This document shows positions 28,571 through 37,799 of a stretch of 56,430 bases of DNA, one piece after another (the first letter of the stretch is position 1; every line of letters starts with the position of its first letter). The position numbers were made by a program, and so were the translations under genes. This stretch comes from Oceanicola granulosus HTCC2516 (GTDB taxonomy: Bacteria > Pseudomonadota > Alphaproteobacteria > Rhodobacterales > Rhodobacteraceae). The notes beneath the pieces are model-generated. The model was given only the letters and a program-made list of their open reading frames with translations, was not told the DNA's origin and made no database searches. The stretch is taken from assembly GCF_000153305.1 (NCBI RefSeq), contig NZ_CH724107.1, forward strand, positions 2,488,539-2,544,968, in the 5' to 3' direction.

Positions 28571-29104
28571 TCAGTAGCAGCCCTCGGGCACGGTGAAGGT
28601 GTCGTCCCTGAACTCGGTGACCGGCAGCGCGGGCAGCGGCGCGGCGACCTCGCGGCGGCTGCCGTCGTCGCGCTCGATGATGCCGCGCCCGGTGAGCAGG
28701 TTGAAGTCGCAGGTGCCGCCGGTGTTGTCGATCGTGTCGTACCACCCGTAGGTGATCCCGGCGACGCGGTAGGCGCCGTCGCGGTGGGCGATGGTCAGCG
28801 CCTGCCGCCAGCGGCTGCGCCCGATCGCCTCGTTCATCGAGATCACCTGCACCGACCCGTTGGGCAGCACCGCGAGCTCCGGCTCCTGCCCGATGCCGCC
28901 CTTCCAGGCGATGCTCTCGGCGTGGATCACGCTGCGCCCCGCCTCGATGCGCAGGTCGGCGGTGCCGTCGCCGCTGTCGAGCAGGGTGAAGGTCTCGGCC
29001 GCGCCATCGCCGTCGAGGTCGGAGACGACGGGGGCGGTGAAGCCCTGTGCCGCCAGCGGGCCGGCGAGCAGGGCGGCGGCGCAGAGGCCGGGCAGAAGAC
29101 GCAT
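28571..29104 (-). CDS. Secreted protein of unknown function with a DxDGDG repeat-like motif
   Basis: A 177-residue protein with a signal peptide (MRLLPGLCAAALLAGPLAAQ). The mature part begins with VVSDLDGDGAAETFTLLDSGDG, resembling FG-GAP/VCBS-type calcium-binding beta-propeller blades, and contains two cysteines (CDFN and the terminal CY). AAGGAGG precedes the ATG at 29104 by 9 bases. It is divergent from the deacetylase-like gene with only 49 bases between. I do not recognise a named family. Confidence 0.7.
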   Translation of the reverse strand: MRLLPGLCAAALLAGPLAAQGFTAPVVSDLDGDGAAETFTLLDSGDGTADLRIEAGRSVIHAESIAWKGGIGQEPELAVLPNGSVQVISMNEAIGRSRWRQALTIAHRDGAYRVAGITYGWYDTIDNTGGTCDFNLLTGRGIIERDDGSRREVAAPLPALPVTEFRDDTFTVPEGCY

Positions 29105-29153
29105 CGGGGGAATCCTCCTTGATCGAACGCGAGCTTTGGCATTGTTTGCGGGG

Positions 29154-30080
29154 ATGTCCACGGCTCTTATCACTCACCCCGACTGTCTCGATCACGTCAC
29201 GCCTCCGGGCCATCCCGAGCAGGTCGCGCGCCTCGACGCGGTGCTCGGCGCGCTCGAGGGGCTCGACCTCGTGCGCATTCCCGCGCCCATGGCGGCCGAC
29301 GACGATCTGCTGCGCGTCCATCCCCGCGTCCATCTCTCCGCGTTGAAGTCGGCGCTGCCCGACAGCGGCTGGCGCACGCTCGACGCCGACACGCACCTGT
29401 CGCCCGGCTCGCTCGCCGCCGCCTACCGCGCCGCCGGCGCGGTGGTGAAGGCGGTCGACATGGTGCTGTCGGGCGAGGTGGCCAACGCCTTCGCCGCCGT
29501 GCGCCCGCCCGGCCACCACGCCGAGCGCGAGACGCCGATGGGGTTCTGCCTGTTCGGCTCGGTGGCGGTGGGGGCCAAGGTGGCGCTCGACCATCACGGG
29601 CTGAAGCGGGTCGCGGTGGTCGATTTCGACGTCCACCACGGCAACGGCACGCAGGACCTGCTCGAGGACGAGCCGCGCGCGCTGTTCTGCTCGACCCACC
29701 AGATGCCGCTCTACCCCGGCACCGGCTTCGCCCACGAGACGGGGCCGCATGACACGATTGTGAACGTGCCGCTCGACGAGGGCGCGGCGGGCACGGCATT
29801 TCGCGACGCGATGGAGCGCCTGGTGCTGCCCCGCGTCGACGCGTTCCGCCCCGAGCTCATCATTGTCTCCGCCGGCTTCGACGCCCACGCCGACGACCCG
29901 CTCGCCGGGTTGCAACTCGTCGAGGACGACTTCGCCTGGATCACCCACCAGCTCTGCGACCTCGCCGACGCCCATTGCGGCGGCAAGGTGGTGTCTGCGC
30001 TCGAGGGAGGATACGATCTCGACGCCCTCGGCCGCAGCGCCCGGGCGCATGTGGACGTTTTGATGGAGCGCGGACGATGA
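29154..30080 (+). CDS. Histone deacetylase family protein (AcuC/acetoin utilisation-like)
   Basis: A 308-residue class II HDAC-like zinc amidohydrolase. All catalytic elements are present: RPPGHHAE with the His pair, VDFDVHHGNG with Asp and His zinc ligands, SAGFDAHADDPL with the second Asp, and LEGGYD. Bacterial members deacetylate proteins, polyamines or small acetyl-amides; the substrate here is unknown. It heads the operon with xseB, ispA and dxs, overlapping xseB by ATGA, an arrangement I associate with Rhodobacterales. Confidence 0.92.
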   Translation: MSTALITHPDCLDHVTPPGHPEQVARLDAVLGALEGLDLVRIPAPMAADDDLLRVHPRVHLSALKSALPDSGWRTLDADTHLSPGSLAAAYRAAGAVVKAVDMVLSGEVANAFAAVRPPGHHAERETPMGFCLFGSVAVGAKVALDHHGLKRVAVVDFDVHHGNGTQDLLEDEPRALFCSTHQMPLYPGTGFAHETGPHDTIVNVPLDEGAAGTAFRDAMERLVLPRVDAFRPELIIVSAGFDAHADDPLAGLQLVEDDFAWITHQLCDLADAHCGGKVVSALEGGYDLDALGRSARAHVDVLMERGR

Positions 30081-30322
30081 GCAGCGACAGACCCGTCGAG
30101 GAGATGAGCTTCGAAGAGGCGATGAAGGAGCTCGAGGCCGTCGTCGGCAAGCTCGAGCACGGCGAGGTGCCGCTCGAGGAATCGATCTCGCTCTACGAGC
30201 GTGGCGCGGCGCTGAAGGCGCGCTGCGAGGCGAAGCTGAAGGAGGCCGAGGAGAAGGTCGCGCGGCTGACCCTCGACGCCGACGGCAACCCGGTGGGCAC
30301 CGCGCCGCTCGATGCCGGCTGA
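30077..30322 (+). CDS. xseB: Exodeoxyribonuclease VII small subunit
   Basis: An 81-residue XseB with the typical helical hairpin: MSFEEAMKELEAVVGKLEHGEVPLEESISLYERG in two halves around residues 10-43. It binds the large subunit XseA, which is not in this window. The ATG overlaps the deacetylase stop, and its 3' end overlaps ispA by 11 bases. Confidence 0.95.
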   Translation: MSSDRPVEEMSFEEAMKELEAVVGKLEHGEVPLEESISLYERGAALKARCEAKLKEAEEKVARLTLDADGNPVGTAPLDAG

Positions 30323-31181
30323 CTTCGACGCCGCGCTTGCCGCGGCGCGCGACGCGGTGGCGGCCCGGCTGGCGGCGCGCCCGCGCGGCGTGTCCGGCCC
30401 GCTCGAGGCGGCGAGCGACTACGCGCTCGAGGGCGGCAAGGGCCTGCGGGCGTTCCTCGTGCTCGAGGGCGCGCGGCTCTGCGGCCTCGCGCCCGGGGCG
30501 GCGCTGGGCGCGGCGGCGGCCATCGAGTGCGTCCACGCCTACAGCCTCGTCCACGACGACCTGCCCGCGATGGACGACGACGACATCCGCCGCGGCCGCC
30601 CCACCGTGCACAAGGCGTGGGACGAGGCCACCGCGATTCTCGTCGGCGACGCCCTGCAGGCGCTGGCCTTCGAAGAGGTGCTCGCCTGCGACGCCCCGCC
30701 CGAGCGGCTGGTAGCGCTGGCGCGCGGTCTCGCCGAGGCCGCGGGGGCGCGCGGCATGGTGGCGGGCCAGATGCTCGACATCGCCGCCGAGAGCGCCGTC
30801 GCCCCGATGACGCTGGCCGACGTGGAGCGCATCCAGTCGCACAAGACCGGGGCGCTGATCGTCTGGTCGGCGACCGCCGGCGCGCACCTCGCTGGGGCCG
30901 ATCCCGCACCCTTCGCCCGCTACGGCGCGGCGCTCGGCCTCGCCTTCCAGATTGCCGACGATCTGCTCGACGCGACCGGCGACGCCGCCGAGGTCGGCAA
31001 GGCCGTCGACAAGGACGCGGCGGCGGGCAAGGCGACCTTCGTGTCGCTCCAGGGCGTGGCGGCGGCGAAGGGTCGCGCAGAAGAGCTGGTGGAAGTGGCG
31101 TGCAACGTCCTATCTCCCTTTGGTGAACAGGCCGCGACCTTGCGGGAGGCCGCCCGGTTCGTTATCGCCCGCCGGAAATGA
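30312..31181 (+). CDS. ispA: Farnesyl diphosphate synthase (polyprenyl synthetase family)
   Basis: A 289-residue trans-isoprenyl diphosphate synthase. Both aspartate-rich motifs are present: [11 protein letters not shown], followed by RRGRPT, and [10 protein letters not shown]. It condenses IPP with DMAPP and geranyl diphosphate. Chain length cannot be read with certainty; farnesyl is the usual product for this gene next to dxs. It overlaps xseB and dxs, so it is translationally coupled on both sides. Confidence 0.93.
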   Translation: MPADFDAALAAARDAVAARLAARPRGVSGPLEAASDYALEGGKGLRAFLVLEGARLCGLAPGAALGAAAAIECVHAYSLVHDDLPAMDDDDIRRGRPTVHKAWDEATAILVGDALQALAFEEVLACDAPPERLVALARGLAEAAGARGMVAGQMLDIAAESAVAPMTLADVERIQSHKTGALIVWSATAGAHLAGADPAPFARYGAALGLAFQIADDLLDATGDAAEVGKAVDKDAAAGKATFVSLQGVAAAKGRAEELVEVACNVLSPFGEQAATLREAARFVIARRK

Positions 31182-33100
31182 CCGATATGACAGATCGCCC
31201 GCCGACCCCGACCCTCGACAAGGTCCACCTGCCCGCCGATCTCCGGCGGCTGTCGGATGGCGAGCTGCACAAGCTGGCCCACGAGCTGCGCGCCGAGACC
31301 ATCTCGGCGGTGAGCGAGACCGGCGGACATCTCGGGGCCGGGCTCGGCGTGATCGAGCTCACCGTGGCGCTGCACGCGGTCTTCGAGACGCCGCGCGACA
31401 AGCTGATCTGGGACGTCAGCCACCAGAGCTACCCGCACAAGATCCTCACCGGCCGCCGCGACCGCATCCGCACCCTGCGCCAGAAGGACGGGCTGTCCGG
31501 CTTCTGCAAGCGCTCCGAGTCGCCCTACGATCCATTCGGCGCGGCGCATTCCTCGACCTCGATCAGCGCCGCGCTCGGCTTCGCCGCCGCCCGCGACCTC
31601 GGCGGCGATGCCGGCGACGCGATCGCGGTGATCGGCGACGGCGCGATGAGCGCGGGCATGGCCTACGAGGCGATGAACAACGCCGGCCACCTCGGCAAGC
31701 GGCTGATCGTCATCCTCAACGACAACGAAATGTCCATCGCGCCCCCCGTCGGTGCGATGTCCTCCTACCTCTCCCGGCTCTATGCCGGCGCCCCGTTCCA
31801 AGAGCTCAAGGCCGCCGCCAAGGGCGCGGTGAGCTTCCTGCCGCCCCCGTTCCAGCAGGGCGCGAAACGGGCCAAGGAGATGCTCAAGCACCTCGCCGTC
31901 GGCGGCACCCTGTTCGAGGAGCTCGGCTTCTCCTACGTCGGCCCCATCGACGGCCACGACCTCGAGCAGCTTCTGGCGGTGCTGCGCACGGTCAAGGCGC
32001 GTGCCGACGGGCCGATCCTGATCCACGCGATCACCAGGAAGGGCAAGGGCTACGCCCCCGCCGAGGGTGCGGCCGACAAGGGCCACGGCGTGTCGAAGTT
32101 CGACGTCATCACTGGTGAGCAGAAGAAGGCGAAGAGCAACGCGCCCTCCTACACGTCCGTCTTCGCCAAGGCGCTGATCGCCGAGGCGGCGCGGGACGAC
32201 AAGGTGGTGGCGGTGACCGCGGCGATGCCCGACGGGACCGGGCTCAAGAGCTTCATGGAGCGCTACGCCTCGCGCTGCTTCGACGTCGGCATCGCCGAGC
32301 AGCACGCCGTCACCTTCGCCGCCGGCATGGCCGCGGGCGGGATGAAGCCGTTCTGCGCGATCTACTCCACCTTCCTGCAGCGCGGCTACGACCAGGTGGT
32401 GCACGACGTCGCGATCCAGCGGCTGCCGGTGCGCTTCGCCATCGACCGCGCCGGCCTCGTCGGCGCCGACGGCGCCACCCATGCCGGCGCGTTCGACGTC
32501 GCCTACCTCGCCAACCTGCCGGGCTTCACCGTCATGGCCGCCGCCGACGAGGCCGAGCTGGTGCGCATGGTGGCCACCGCCGCGGCGCACGACGACGGCC
32601 CCATCGCCTTCCGCTTTCCGCGCGGCGAGGGCGTCGGCGTCGAGATGCCCGCCGATCCGCAGCCGCTCGAGATCGGCAAGGGCCGGATCGTGCGCGAGGG
32701 CAGCCGCGTCGCCATCCTGTCCTTCGGCACCCGCCTGCAGGAGGCCGAGACCGCCTGCGAGCGCCTCGCCGGCCGCGGCATCACCCCGACGCTCGCCGAC
32801 GCGCGCTTCGCCAAGCCGCTGGACGAAGAGCTGATCCTGCGCCTCGCCCGAGAGCACGACGCGCTGATCACGCTCGAGGAGGGCGCCATCGGCGGCTTCG
32901 GCAGCCATGTCGCGCAGCTGCTCGCCGAGAAGGGCGTGTTCGACGGCGGCCTCGCCTACCGCTCGATGGTGCTGCCCGACATCTTCATCGACCAGGCCTC
33001 GCCGCGCGACATGTACGACGTCGCCGGCCTCAATGCCGAGCATATCGAGCAGAAGGTGCTCGAGGCGCTGGGCGTCAACCTCCTCTCCCGGCGGGCCTGA
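31178..33100 (+). CDS. dxs: 1-deoxy-D-xylulose-5-phosphate synthase
   Basis: A 640-residue thiamine-diphosphate enzyme for the first step of the MEP isoprenoid pathway, joining pyruvate and glyceraldehyde 3-phosphate. Landmarks are [24 protein letters not shown], the ThDP motif [18 protein letters not shown]...NDN and the catalytic [11 protein letters not shown]. The ATG at 31178 overlaps the ispA stop; another ATG three codons later is possible. With ispA it gives isoprenoid precursors for quinones and, in phototrophs, carotenoids. Confidence 0.97.
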   Translation: MTDMTDRPPTPTLDKVHLPADLRRLSDGELHKLAHELRAETISAVSETGGHLGAGLGVIELTVALHAVFETPRDKLIWDVSHQSYPHKILTGRRDRIRTLRQKDGLSGFCKRSESPYDPFGAAHSSTSISAALGFAAARDLGGDAGDAIAVIGDGAMSAGMAYEAMNNAGHLGKRLIVILNDNEMSIAPPVGAMSSYLSRLYAGAPFQELKAAAKGAVSFLPPPFQQGAKRAKEMLKHLAVGGTLFEELGFSYVGPIDGHDLEQLLAVLRTVKARADGPILIHAITRKGKGYAPAEGAADKGHGVSKFDVITGEQKKAKSNAPSYTSVFAKALIAEAARDDKVVAVTAAMPDGTGLKSFMERYASRCFDVGIAEQHAVTFAAGMAAGGMKPFCAIYSTFLQRGYDQVVHDVAIQRLPVRFAIDRAGLVGADGATHAGAFDVAYLANLPGFTVMAAADEAELVRMVATAAAHDDGPIAFRFPRGEGVGVEMPADPQPLEIGKGRIVREGSRVAILSFGTRLQEAETACERLAGRGITPTLADARFAKPLDEELILRLAREHDALITLEEGAIGGFGSHVAQLLAEKGVFDGGLAYRSMVLPDIFIDQASPRDMYDVAGLNAEHIEQKVLEALGVNLLSRRA

Positions 33101-33155
33101 CCGGCCGGCGTCACGCCGCCGGTGACGGCCCGCACGGCCCGTGATAGGCGACCGC

Positions 33156-35432
33156 ATGGCCCGCATACCCTCGAAAGACGAGATCCTGCAGTGGATCTCT
33201 GAAAACCCGACCCAGACCGCCAAGCGCGACATCGCCCGGGCCTTCGGCCTCAAGGGCGCGGAGCGGATCGACCTGAAGCGCCTCCTGCGCGAGCTGGAGG
33301 ACGAGGGGCACCTCGCCAAGCGCAAGAAAAGCTATCGCGACCCCGACCGGCTGCCGCCGGTGTCGGTACTGCAGGTCCTGCCTCCCGACGACGCGGGCGA
33401 CCTGTTCGCCAAGCCGCTCGAGTGGCACGGCACCGGCCCCGAGCCCCGCGTGCTGGTGATCGCCCGCGAGTCCGACCCCGCGCTGGGCGGCGGCGACCGC
33501 ATCCTCGCCAAGCTCACCGAGGTGAAGGACGAGCCGCACGATTACGAGGCACGCCTGATCCGCAAGATCGGCTCCAATCCCGTCGCGCTGCTCGGCATCT
33601 ACCGCGCCGGGGCCGAGGGCGGGCGGATCTTGCCGGTCGAGAAGGGCTCGGACAAGGAATGGATCGTGCCCAAGGGGCAGGAGCACGGTGCGAAGGAGGG
33701 CGAACTGGTCGAGGCCGAGCTCGCCGGTCCGCGCAACCGGATGGGCCTGCCCAAGGCGCGGGTCACCGCCCGGCTCGGCGATCCCGGCGCGCCGCGCGCG
33801 GTGAGCCTGATCGCCATCCACCAACACGGCATCCCGGTGCAGTTTCCCGATGAGGTCATCGCCCAGGCCGACCGCGCCAAGCCCGCCGGCCTGAAGGGCC
33901 GTGAAGACCTGCGCGACGTGCCGCTGGTGACGATCGACCCTTCCGACGCCCGCGACCACGACGACGCGATCTTCGCCGAGCCCGACCCGGACCCGAAGAA
34001 CCCCGGCGGCCACATCCTCTGGGTCGCCATCGCCGACGTGGCCCACTACGTCACCCCCGGCTCCGCCCTCGACCGCGAGGCGCGCCGGCGCGGCAATTCG
34101 ACCTATTTCCCCGACCGCGTCGTGCCGATGCTCCCCGACCGGCTCTCGGGCGACCTGTGCTCGCTGCACGAGGGCGTTCCGCGCGCCTGCATCGCGGTGC
34201 GCATGGTGATCGATGCCGACGGCAACAAGACAACCCACGACTTCCATCGCGGCCTGATGCGCTCGCCCGCGTCGCTGAACTACGAGGAGGTTCAGGCCGG
34301 TATGGACGGCGCGCCCAACGACAAGGTCGCGCCGCTGATGGATCCAGTGATCCGCCCGCTCTACGCCGCCTACGACGCGCTGAAGGAGGCCCGCGCCACG
34401 CGCCAGCCGCTCGAGCTCGACCTGCCCGAGCGCCAGATCGTGCTGTCGGACGAGGGCGAAGTGGTCAGCGTCGACTACAAGGACCGGCTCGACGCCCATA
34501 AGCTGATCGAGGAGTTCATGGTGCTGGCCAACGTCGCCGCCGCCGAGACCCTCGTCGCCAAGCGCACGCCGCTGCTGTTCCGCGTCCACGAGGAGCCCAA
34601 CCCCGACAAGCTCGACGCCCTGCGCGAGACGGCGCAGTCGGCGGGGATGGTGCTGGCCAAGGGGCAGGTGCTCAAGACGGCGCACCTCAACAAGCTGCTG
34701 TCCCAGGCCGAGGGTACCGACCACGACGAGCTGATCAACATGGCGACCCTGCGCTCGATGACGCAGGCCTACTACAACCGCGAGAACTTCGGCCATTTCG
34801 GCCTCGCGCTGCGCAACTACGCGCACTTCACCTCGCCGATCCGGCGCTACTCCGACCTGATCGTCCACCGGGCGCTGATCAGCGCCCACGGCTGGGGCAA
34901 GGACGGGCTGTCGGACGAGGAGATCGAACGGCTCGACGACACCGCGCAGCACATCTCCGACACCGAGCGCCGCTCGATGATGGCCGAGCGCGACACCACC
35001 GACCGCTACCTCGCCGCGTTCCTCTCCGAGCGCGTCGGCACCGAAGTCGGCGGGCGGATCAGCGGCGTCGCGAAGTTCGGCCTGTTCGTGAAGCTCGACG
35101 GCACCGGCGCCGACGGAATGATCCCGATCCGCACGCTGGGGGCGGAGTACTTCCACTTCGACCGCGACGAGCAAAGCCTCGTCGGGGCCGACAGCGGCAC
35201 CGTGCTGCGGCTCGGCCAGCGCGTCACCGTCAAGCTGGTGGAGGCCGCCCCGGTGACGGGCGGGCTGATCCTCGAGCTGCTGGCGCTGGAGGGGGAGCAG
35301 ATGCCGTCGGGCGGTGGCGGGGGCGGCGGCCGCCGGGGCCGCGCGCCGGGCAAGCCGCCCCGTCGCAAGGCGGGCGCGGCGAAGAAGAAGCACGACAAGA
35401 CCGCCCGCAAGGTCAAGCGCAGCCGCAAGTAG
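33156..35432 (+). CDS. rnr: Ribonuclease R
   Basis: A 758-residue 3'-to-5' exoribonuclease. It starts with a winged-helix segment (DEILQWISENPTQTAKRDIARAFG), then cold-shock domains, the RNB catalytic domain with TIDPSDARDHDDAI, an S1 domain (GTEVGGRISGVAKFGLFVKL) and a lysine/arginine-rich tail. The tail helps with structured RNA in known RNase R. I chose the ATG at 33156, beginning MARIPSKDE; a GTG at 33141 is in frame. It lies 55 bases after dxs and may have its own promoter. Confidence 0.95.
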   Translation: MARIPSKDEILQWISENPTQTAKRDIARAFGLKGAERIDLKRLLRELEDEGHLAKRKKSYRDPDRLPPVSVLQVLPPDDAGDLFAKPLEWHGTGPEPRVLVIARESDPALGGGDRILAKLTEVKDEPHDYEARLIRKIGSNPVALLGIYRAGAEGGRILPVEKGSDKEWIVPKGQEHGAKEGELVEAELAGPRNRMGLPKARVTARLGDPGAPRAVSLIAIHQHGIPVQFPDEVIAQADRAKPAGLKGREDLRDVPLVTIDPSDARDHDDAIFAEPDPDPKNPGGHILWVAIADVAHYVTPGSALDREARRRGNSTYFPDRVVPMLPDRLSGDLCSLHEGVPRACIAVRMVIDADGNKTTHDFHRGLMRSPASLNYEEVQAGMDGAPNDKVAPLMDPVIRPLYAAYDALKEARATRQPLELDLPERQIVLSDEGEVVSVDYKDRLDAHKLIEEFMVLANVAAAETLVAKRTPLLFRVHEEPNPDKLDALRETAQSAGMVLAKGQVLKTAHLNKLLSQAEGTDHDELINMATLRSMTQAYYNRENFGHFGLALRNYAHFTSPIRRYSDLIVHRALISAHGWGKDGLSDEEIERLDDTAQHISDTERRSMMAERDTTDRYLAAFLSERVGTEVGGRISGVAKFGLFVKLDGTGADGMIPIRTLGAEYFHFDRDEQSLVGADSGTVLRLGQRVTVKLVEAAPVTGGLILELLALEGEQMPSGGGGGGGRRGRAPGKPPRRKAGAAKKKHDKTARKVKRSRK

Positions 35433-35566
35433 GCGCGGACAATCGCGCGCGGCGGCGGCGATTGGCTGACGTGGCGACAGCGGCCCGGCCTCCGCCCGCC
35501 CCCGGCGCTTGCCCTCGGGCGGGCCATCCGCAATGGATAGCGCCACAGCGATCCGACGGAGCCCTC

Positions 35567-36694
35567 ATGTCTGCCGACGAGCAACGGTCCTTCACCGACT
35601 GGCACGCCGCCTTCCGCGAGCGCGCCCGCCAGCGCGGCAATGTCGGCCCCGCCGCGCTGGCCGCGTTCGACGCGCTGACGCCCGACCCGGAGGTGCTGCA
35701 GCGTGACCGCAGCCAGGCCGAGCTGGTCCGCCCGATCTGGGACTACCTCGACCGCGCCGTCACCGACGCGCGCGTCGACGCCGGCCGGGCGCTGCTGTCG
35801 GAGCGGCGGGAGCTCTTCGGCCGCATCTCCGAGCGCTACGGCGTCGCGCCGGAGATCGTCGTCGCGATCTGGGGCGTCGAGACGGGCTACGGCCGCGACC
35901 GGGGCCGCTTCGACGTGCTGCGCGCGCTCGCCACGCTGGCCGCCGACGGCCGCCGCCGCGGCCTGTTCGAGGCGCAGCTCATGGCGGCGTTGCGCATCCA
36001 CGAGGACGGCGACGCGCGCGAGATGCGGGGCAGCTGGGCCGGCGCGATGGGGCACACCCAGTTCATGCCCACCTCCTACCTCGCCTACGCCGTCGACTTC
36101 GACGGCGACGGCCGGCGCGACATCTGGAGCGACGATCCCACCGACGCACTCGCCTCCACCGCCGCCTACCTCGCCCGCTTCGGCTGGCAGAGCGGCGCGC
36201 CTTGGGGTCACGAGGTGCGGCTGCCGGAAGGGTTCGACCTCCGCCTCGCTGACCGCCGCACCCGGCGCGGCGGAGCCGACTGGGCGCGCCTCGGCGTCGC
36301 CCGCGCCGATGGCGGCCTGCTCGACGAGGCCGGCGAGGGGGCGCTGCTGCTGCCCGCGGGCGCGGAGGGCGTCGCCTTCCTGGCGCTCGACAACTTCCGG
36401 GTCGTCGAGCGCTACAACCGCGCCGTTTCCTACGTGCTCGCCGTCGGCCACCTTGCCGACCGCCTCGCCGGTCGGGGCCCGCTCGTCGGCACGTGGCCCC
36501 GGCAGGCGCGGGTGCTTGAGACCCAAGAGCGGCGCGAACTGCAGGAGCGGCTGACCTCCGCCGGCTTCTGCACCCGGGGCGCGGACGGGCTGATCGGGCC
36601 CGACACGGTCGCCGCCGTGCGCGCCTACCAGCTCGCCCACGGGCTGCGGCCCGACGGCTACGCCTCGGTCTGCCTGCTTGAGCGGCTGCGCTAG
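35567..36694 (+). CDS. Lytic murein transglycosylase (MltB-like) with peptidoglycan-binding domain
   Basis: A 375-residue transglycosylase that should cleave the glycan strand of peptidoglycan. The catalytic glutamate lies in WGVETGYG, with GAMGHTQFMPTSY and VDFDGDGRRDIW around it, and the C-terminus (from about 315) is a PG_binding_1 domain (GADGLIGPDTVAAVRAYQ). The family acts in the periplasm, yet the ATG at 35567 gives a protein starting directly at the mature-type sequence. The 105 in-frame bases upstream encode no hydrophobic signal. It converges on the next gene with a 4-base overlap. Confidence 0.87.
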   Translation: MSADEQRSFTDWHAAFRERARQRGNVGPAALAAFDALTPDPEVLQRDRSQAELVRPIWDYLDRAVTDARVDAGRALLSERRELFGRISERYGVAPEIVVAIWGVETGYGRDRGRFDVLRALATLAADGRRRGLFEAQLMAALRIHEDGDAREMRGSWAGAMGHTQFMPTSYLAYAVDFDGDGRRDIWSDDPTDALASTAAYLARFGWQSGAPWGHEVRLPEGFDLRLADRRTRRGGADWARLGVARADGGLLDEAGEGALLLPAGAEGVAFLALDNFRVVERYNRAVSYVLAVGHLADRLAGRGPLVGTWPRQARVLETQERRELQERLTSAGFCTRGADGLIGPDTVAAVRAYQLAHGLRPDGYASVCLLERLR

Positions 36695-37176
36695 CCGGCC
36701 TCTCCGCAGGCCTCGCCCGCGAGGCAGGCTTCCAGCGTCGCGACGGTGTCGGCGGAAGGGTCGGTGAAGACGTTGGCGAAGCAGGGATCGAGCGCCAGCG
36801 TCAGCGCGCCGTCCTCCAGCCGCACGAAGGCGAGCACCTCGCCGCCGGGCTCGATCCGCCCGCACCACGGACCGGCGCATTCCGGCTGCAGCGTCACCGG
36901 CCCGCTGTAAGGGCGGGTGCCGCCGGCCGGGTCGTAGGCGATCCCCTGGAAGTCCGCCGGCACCGCGTCGGCGGCGGCAACGCCATCGCCAGACTGCACC
37001 GCCGGCGGCAGCGCGGCGGCGTCGAAGCGGAAGGCGCCTTGCAGGATCACGTAGCTGTCCGCGCTCTCGGCGGCGTCGCGGTAGGCGCGGGAGATGTCGG
37101 AGGGCAGACAGCTCAGCGCGGCGGACTGGGTCGCGGCGAGCAGGGCGGCGGCGGTGAGGGCAGGGCGCAGGATCAT
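36691..37176 (-). CDS. Secreted hypothetical protein
   Basis: A 161-residue protein with a signal peptide (MILRPALTAAALLAATQSAAL, then SCLPSD). It has six cysteines in the mature part, including PECAGPWCG and a C-terminal CLAGEACGEAG, suggesting disulphides in the periplasm. An early CLPSDISRAYRDAAESADSYVI stretch is followed by beta-rich sequence. I do not recognise a family. It lies between the transglycosylase (convergent) and rppH (same strand, 80 bases upstream). Confidence 0.7.
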   Translation of the reverse strand: MILRPALTAAALLAATQSAALSCLPSDISRAYRDAAESADSYVILQGAFRFDAAALPPAVQSGDGVAAADAVPADFQGIAYDPAGGTRPYSGPVTLQPECAGPWCGRIEPGGEVLAFVRLEDGALTLALDPCFANVFTDPSADTVATLEACLAGEACGEAG

Positions 37177-37256
37177 CGGGACAGGGCTCCGGGATGAGGT
37201 TTCGCCCAGTATGACGCAGCCCACCGGCGAATCCTTGGCCGATTTCCAGCGCCGGC

Positions 37257-37739
37257 TCAAATCCGCGGACCGAGCTCCTCGAGCATCGCGGCGTAGACCG
37301 GGCGTTTGAACGGCACGATCCGCTCGAGCGCCTCGTCGGGTCGCACCCACGCCCAGGCGCTGAACTCGGGGTGGTCGGTGTCGATGCGGATGTCGGTGTC
37401 GGCGCCGGTGAAGCGCAGCAGCACCCATTTCTGCTTCTGGCCGCGATAGCGCCCGCCCCAGCGGGTGGGAATCACCTCGGCGGGCAGGTCGTAGGTCAGC
37501 CAGTCCGCCGTCTCGGCCACCATCTCGACCCGGTCCGCGCCGACGCCCGTTTCCTCGACCAGCTCGCGCAGCGCCGCCTCGCGCACGCTCTCGCCCGCGT
37601 CTAGCCCGCCCTGCGGCATCTGCCAGGCCGGCTCGTCGCGGTCGGCGCGCTGGCCGACGAAGACCTCGCCCCGCGCATTGGCGAGCACGACGCCGACGCA
37701 GGGACGGTAGGGGAGGCGTGCGATGTCGTCGGGGGTCAT
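37257..37739 (-). CDS. rppH: RNA pyrophosphohydrolase (Nudix)
   Basis: A 160-residue RppH/NudH that removes pyrophosphate from 5'-triphosphorylated RNA and starts decay. The complete Nudix box is [23 protein letters not shown]-like at about residues 44-66, preceded by [12 protein letters not shown] and WQMPQG. Length and order match the family. It follows ctpA on the same strand with a 60-base gap that contains a hairpin repeat. Confidence 0.94.
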   Translation of the reverse strand: MTPDDIARLPYRPCVGVVLANARGEVFVGQRADRDEPAWQMPQGGLDAGESVREAALRELVEETGVGADRVEMVAETADWLTYDLPAEVIPTRWGGRYRGQKQKWVLLRFTGADTDIRIDTDHPEFSAWAWVRPDEALERIVPFKRPVYAAMLEELGPRI

Positions 37740-37762
37740 GGCGTGCGCGCTCGTGCTGTGGG

Positions 37763-37784
37763 AGGCCGGGCTGAAGCCCGGCCT
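37763..37784. repeat. Hairpin repeat AGGCCGGGC-TGAA-GCCCGGCCT, copy 1
   Basis: A perfect 9-bp stem with a TGAA loop, between ctpA and rppH. The same sequence begins at 56417 and is cut by the window end, so it is probably a dispersed REP-like element. Confidence 0.6.
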
Positions 37785-37799
37785 ACGGGCGGTATGCGA

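Noticed and set aside
35440-35472. CAATCGC/GCGATTG hairpin after rnr
   Set aside because: The stem is short, with a GC-only loop and no T-tract; the gap to the next gene is small.
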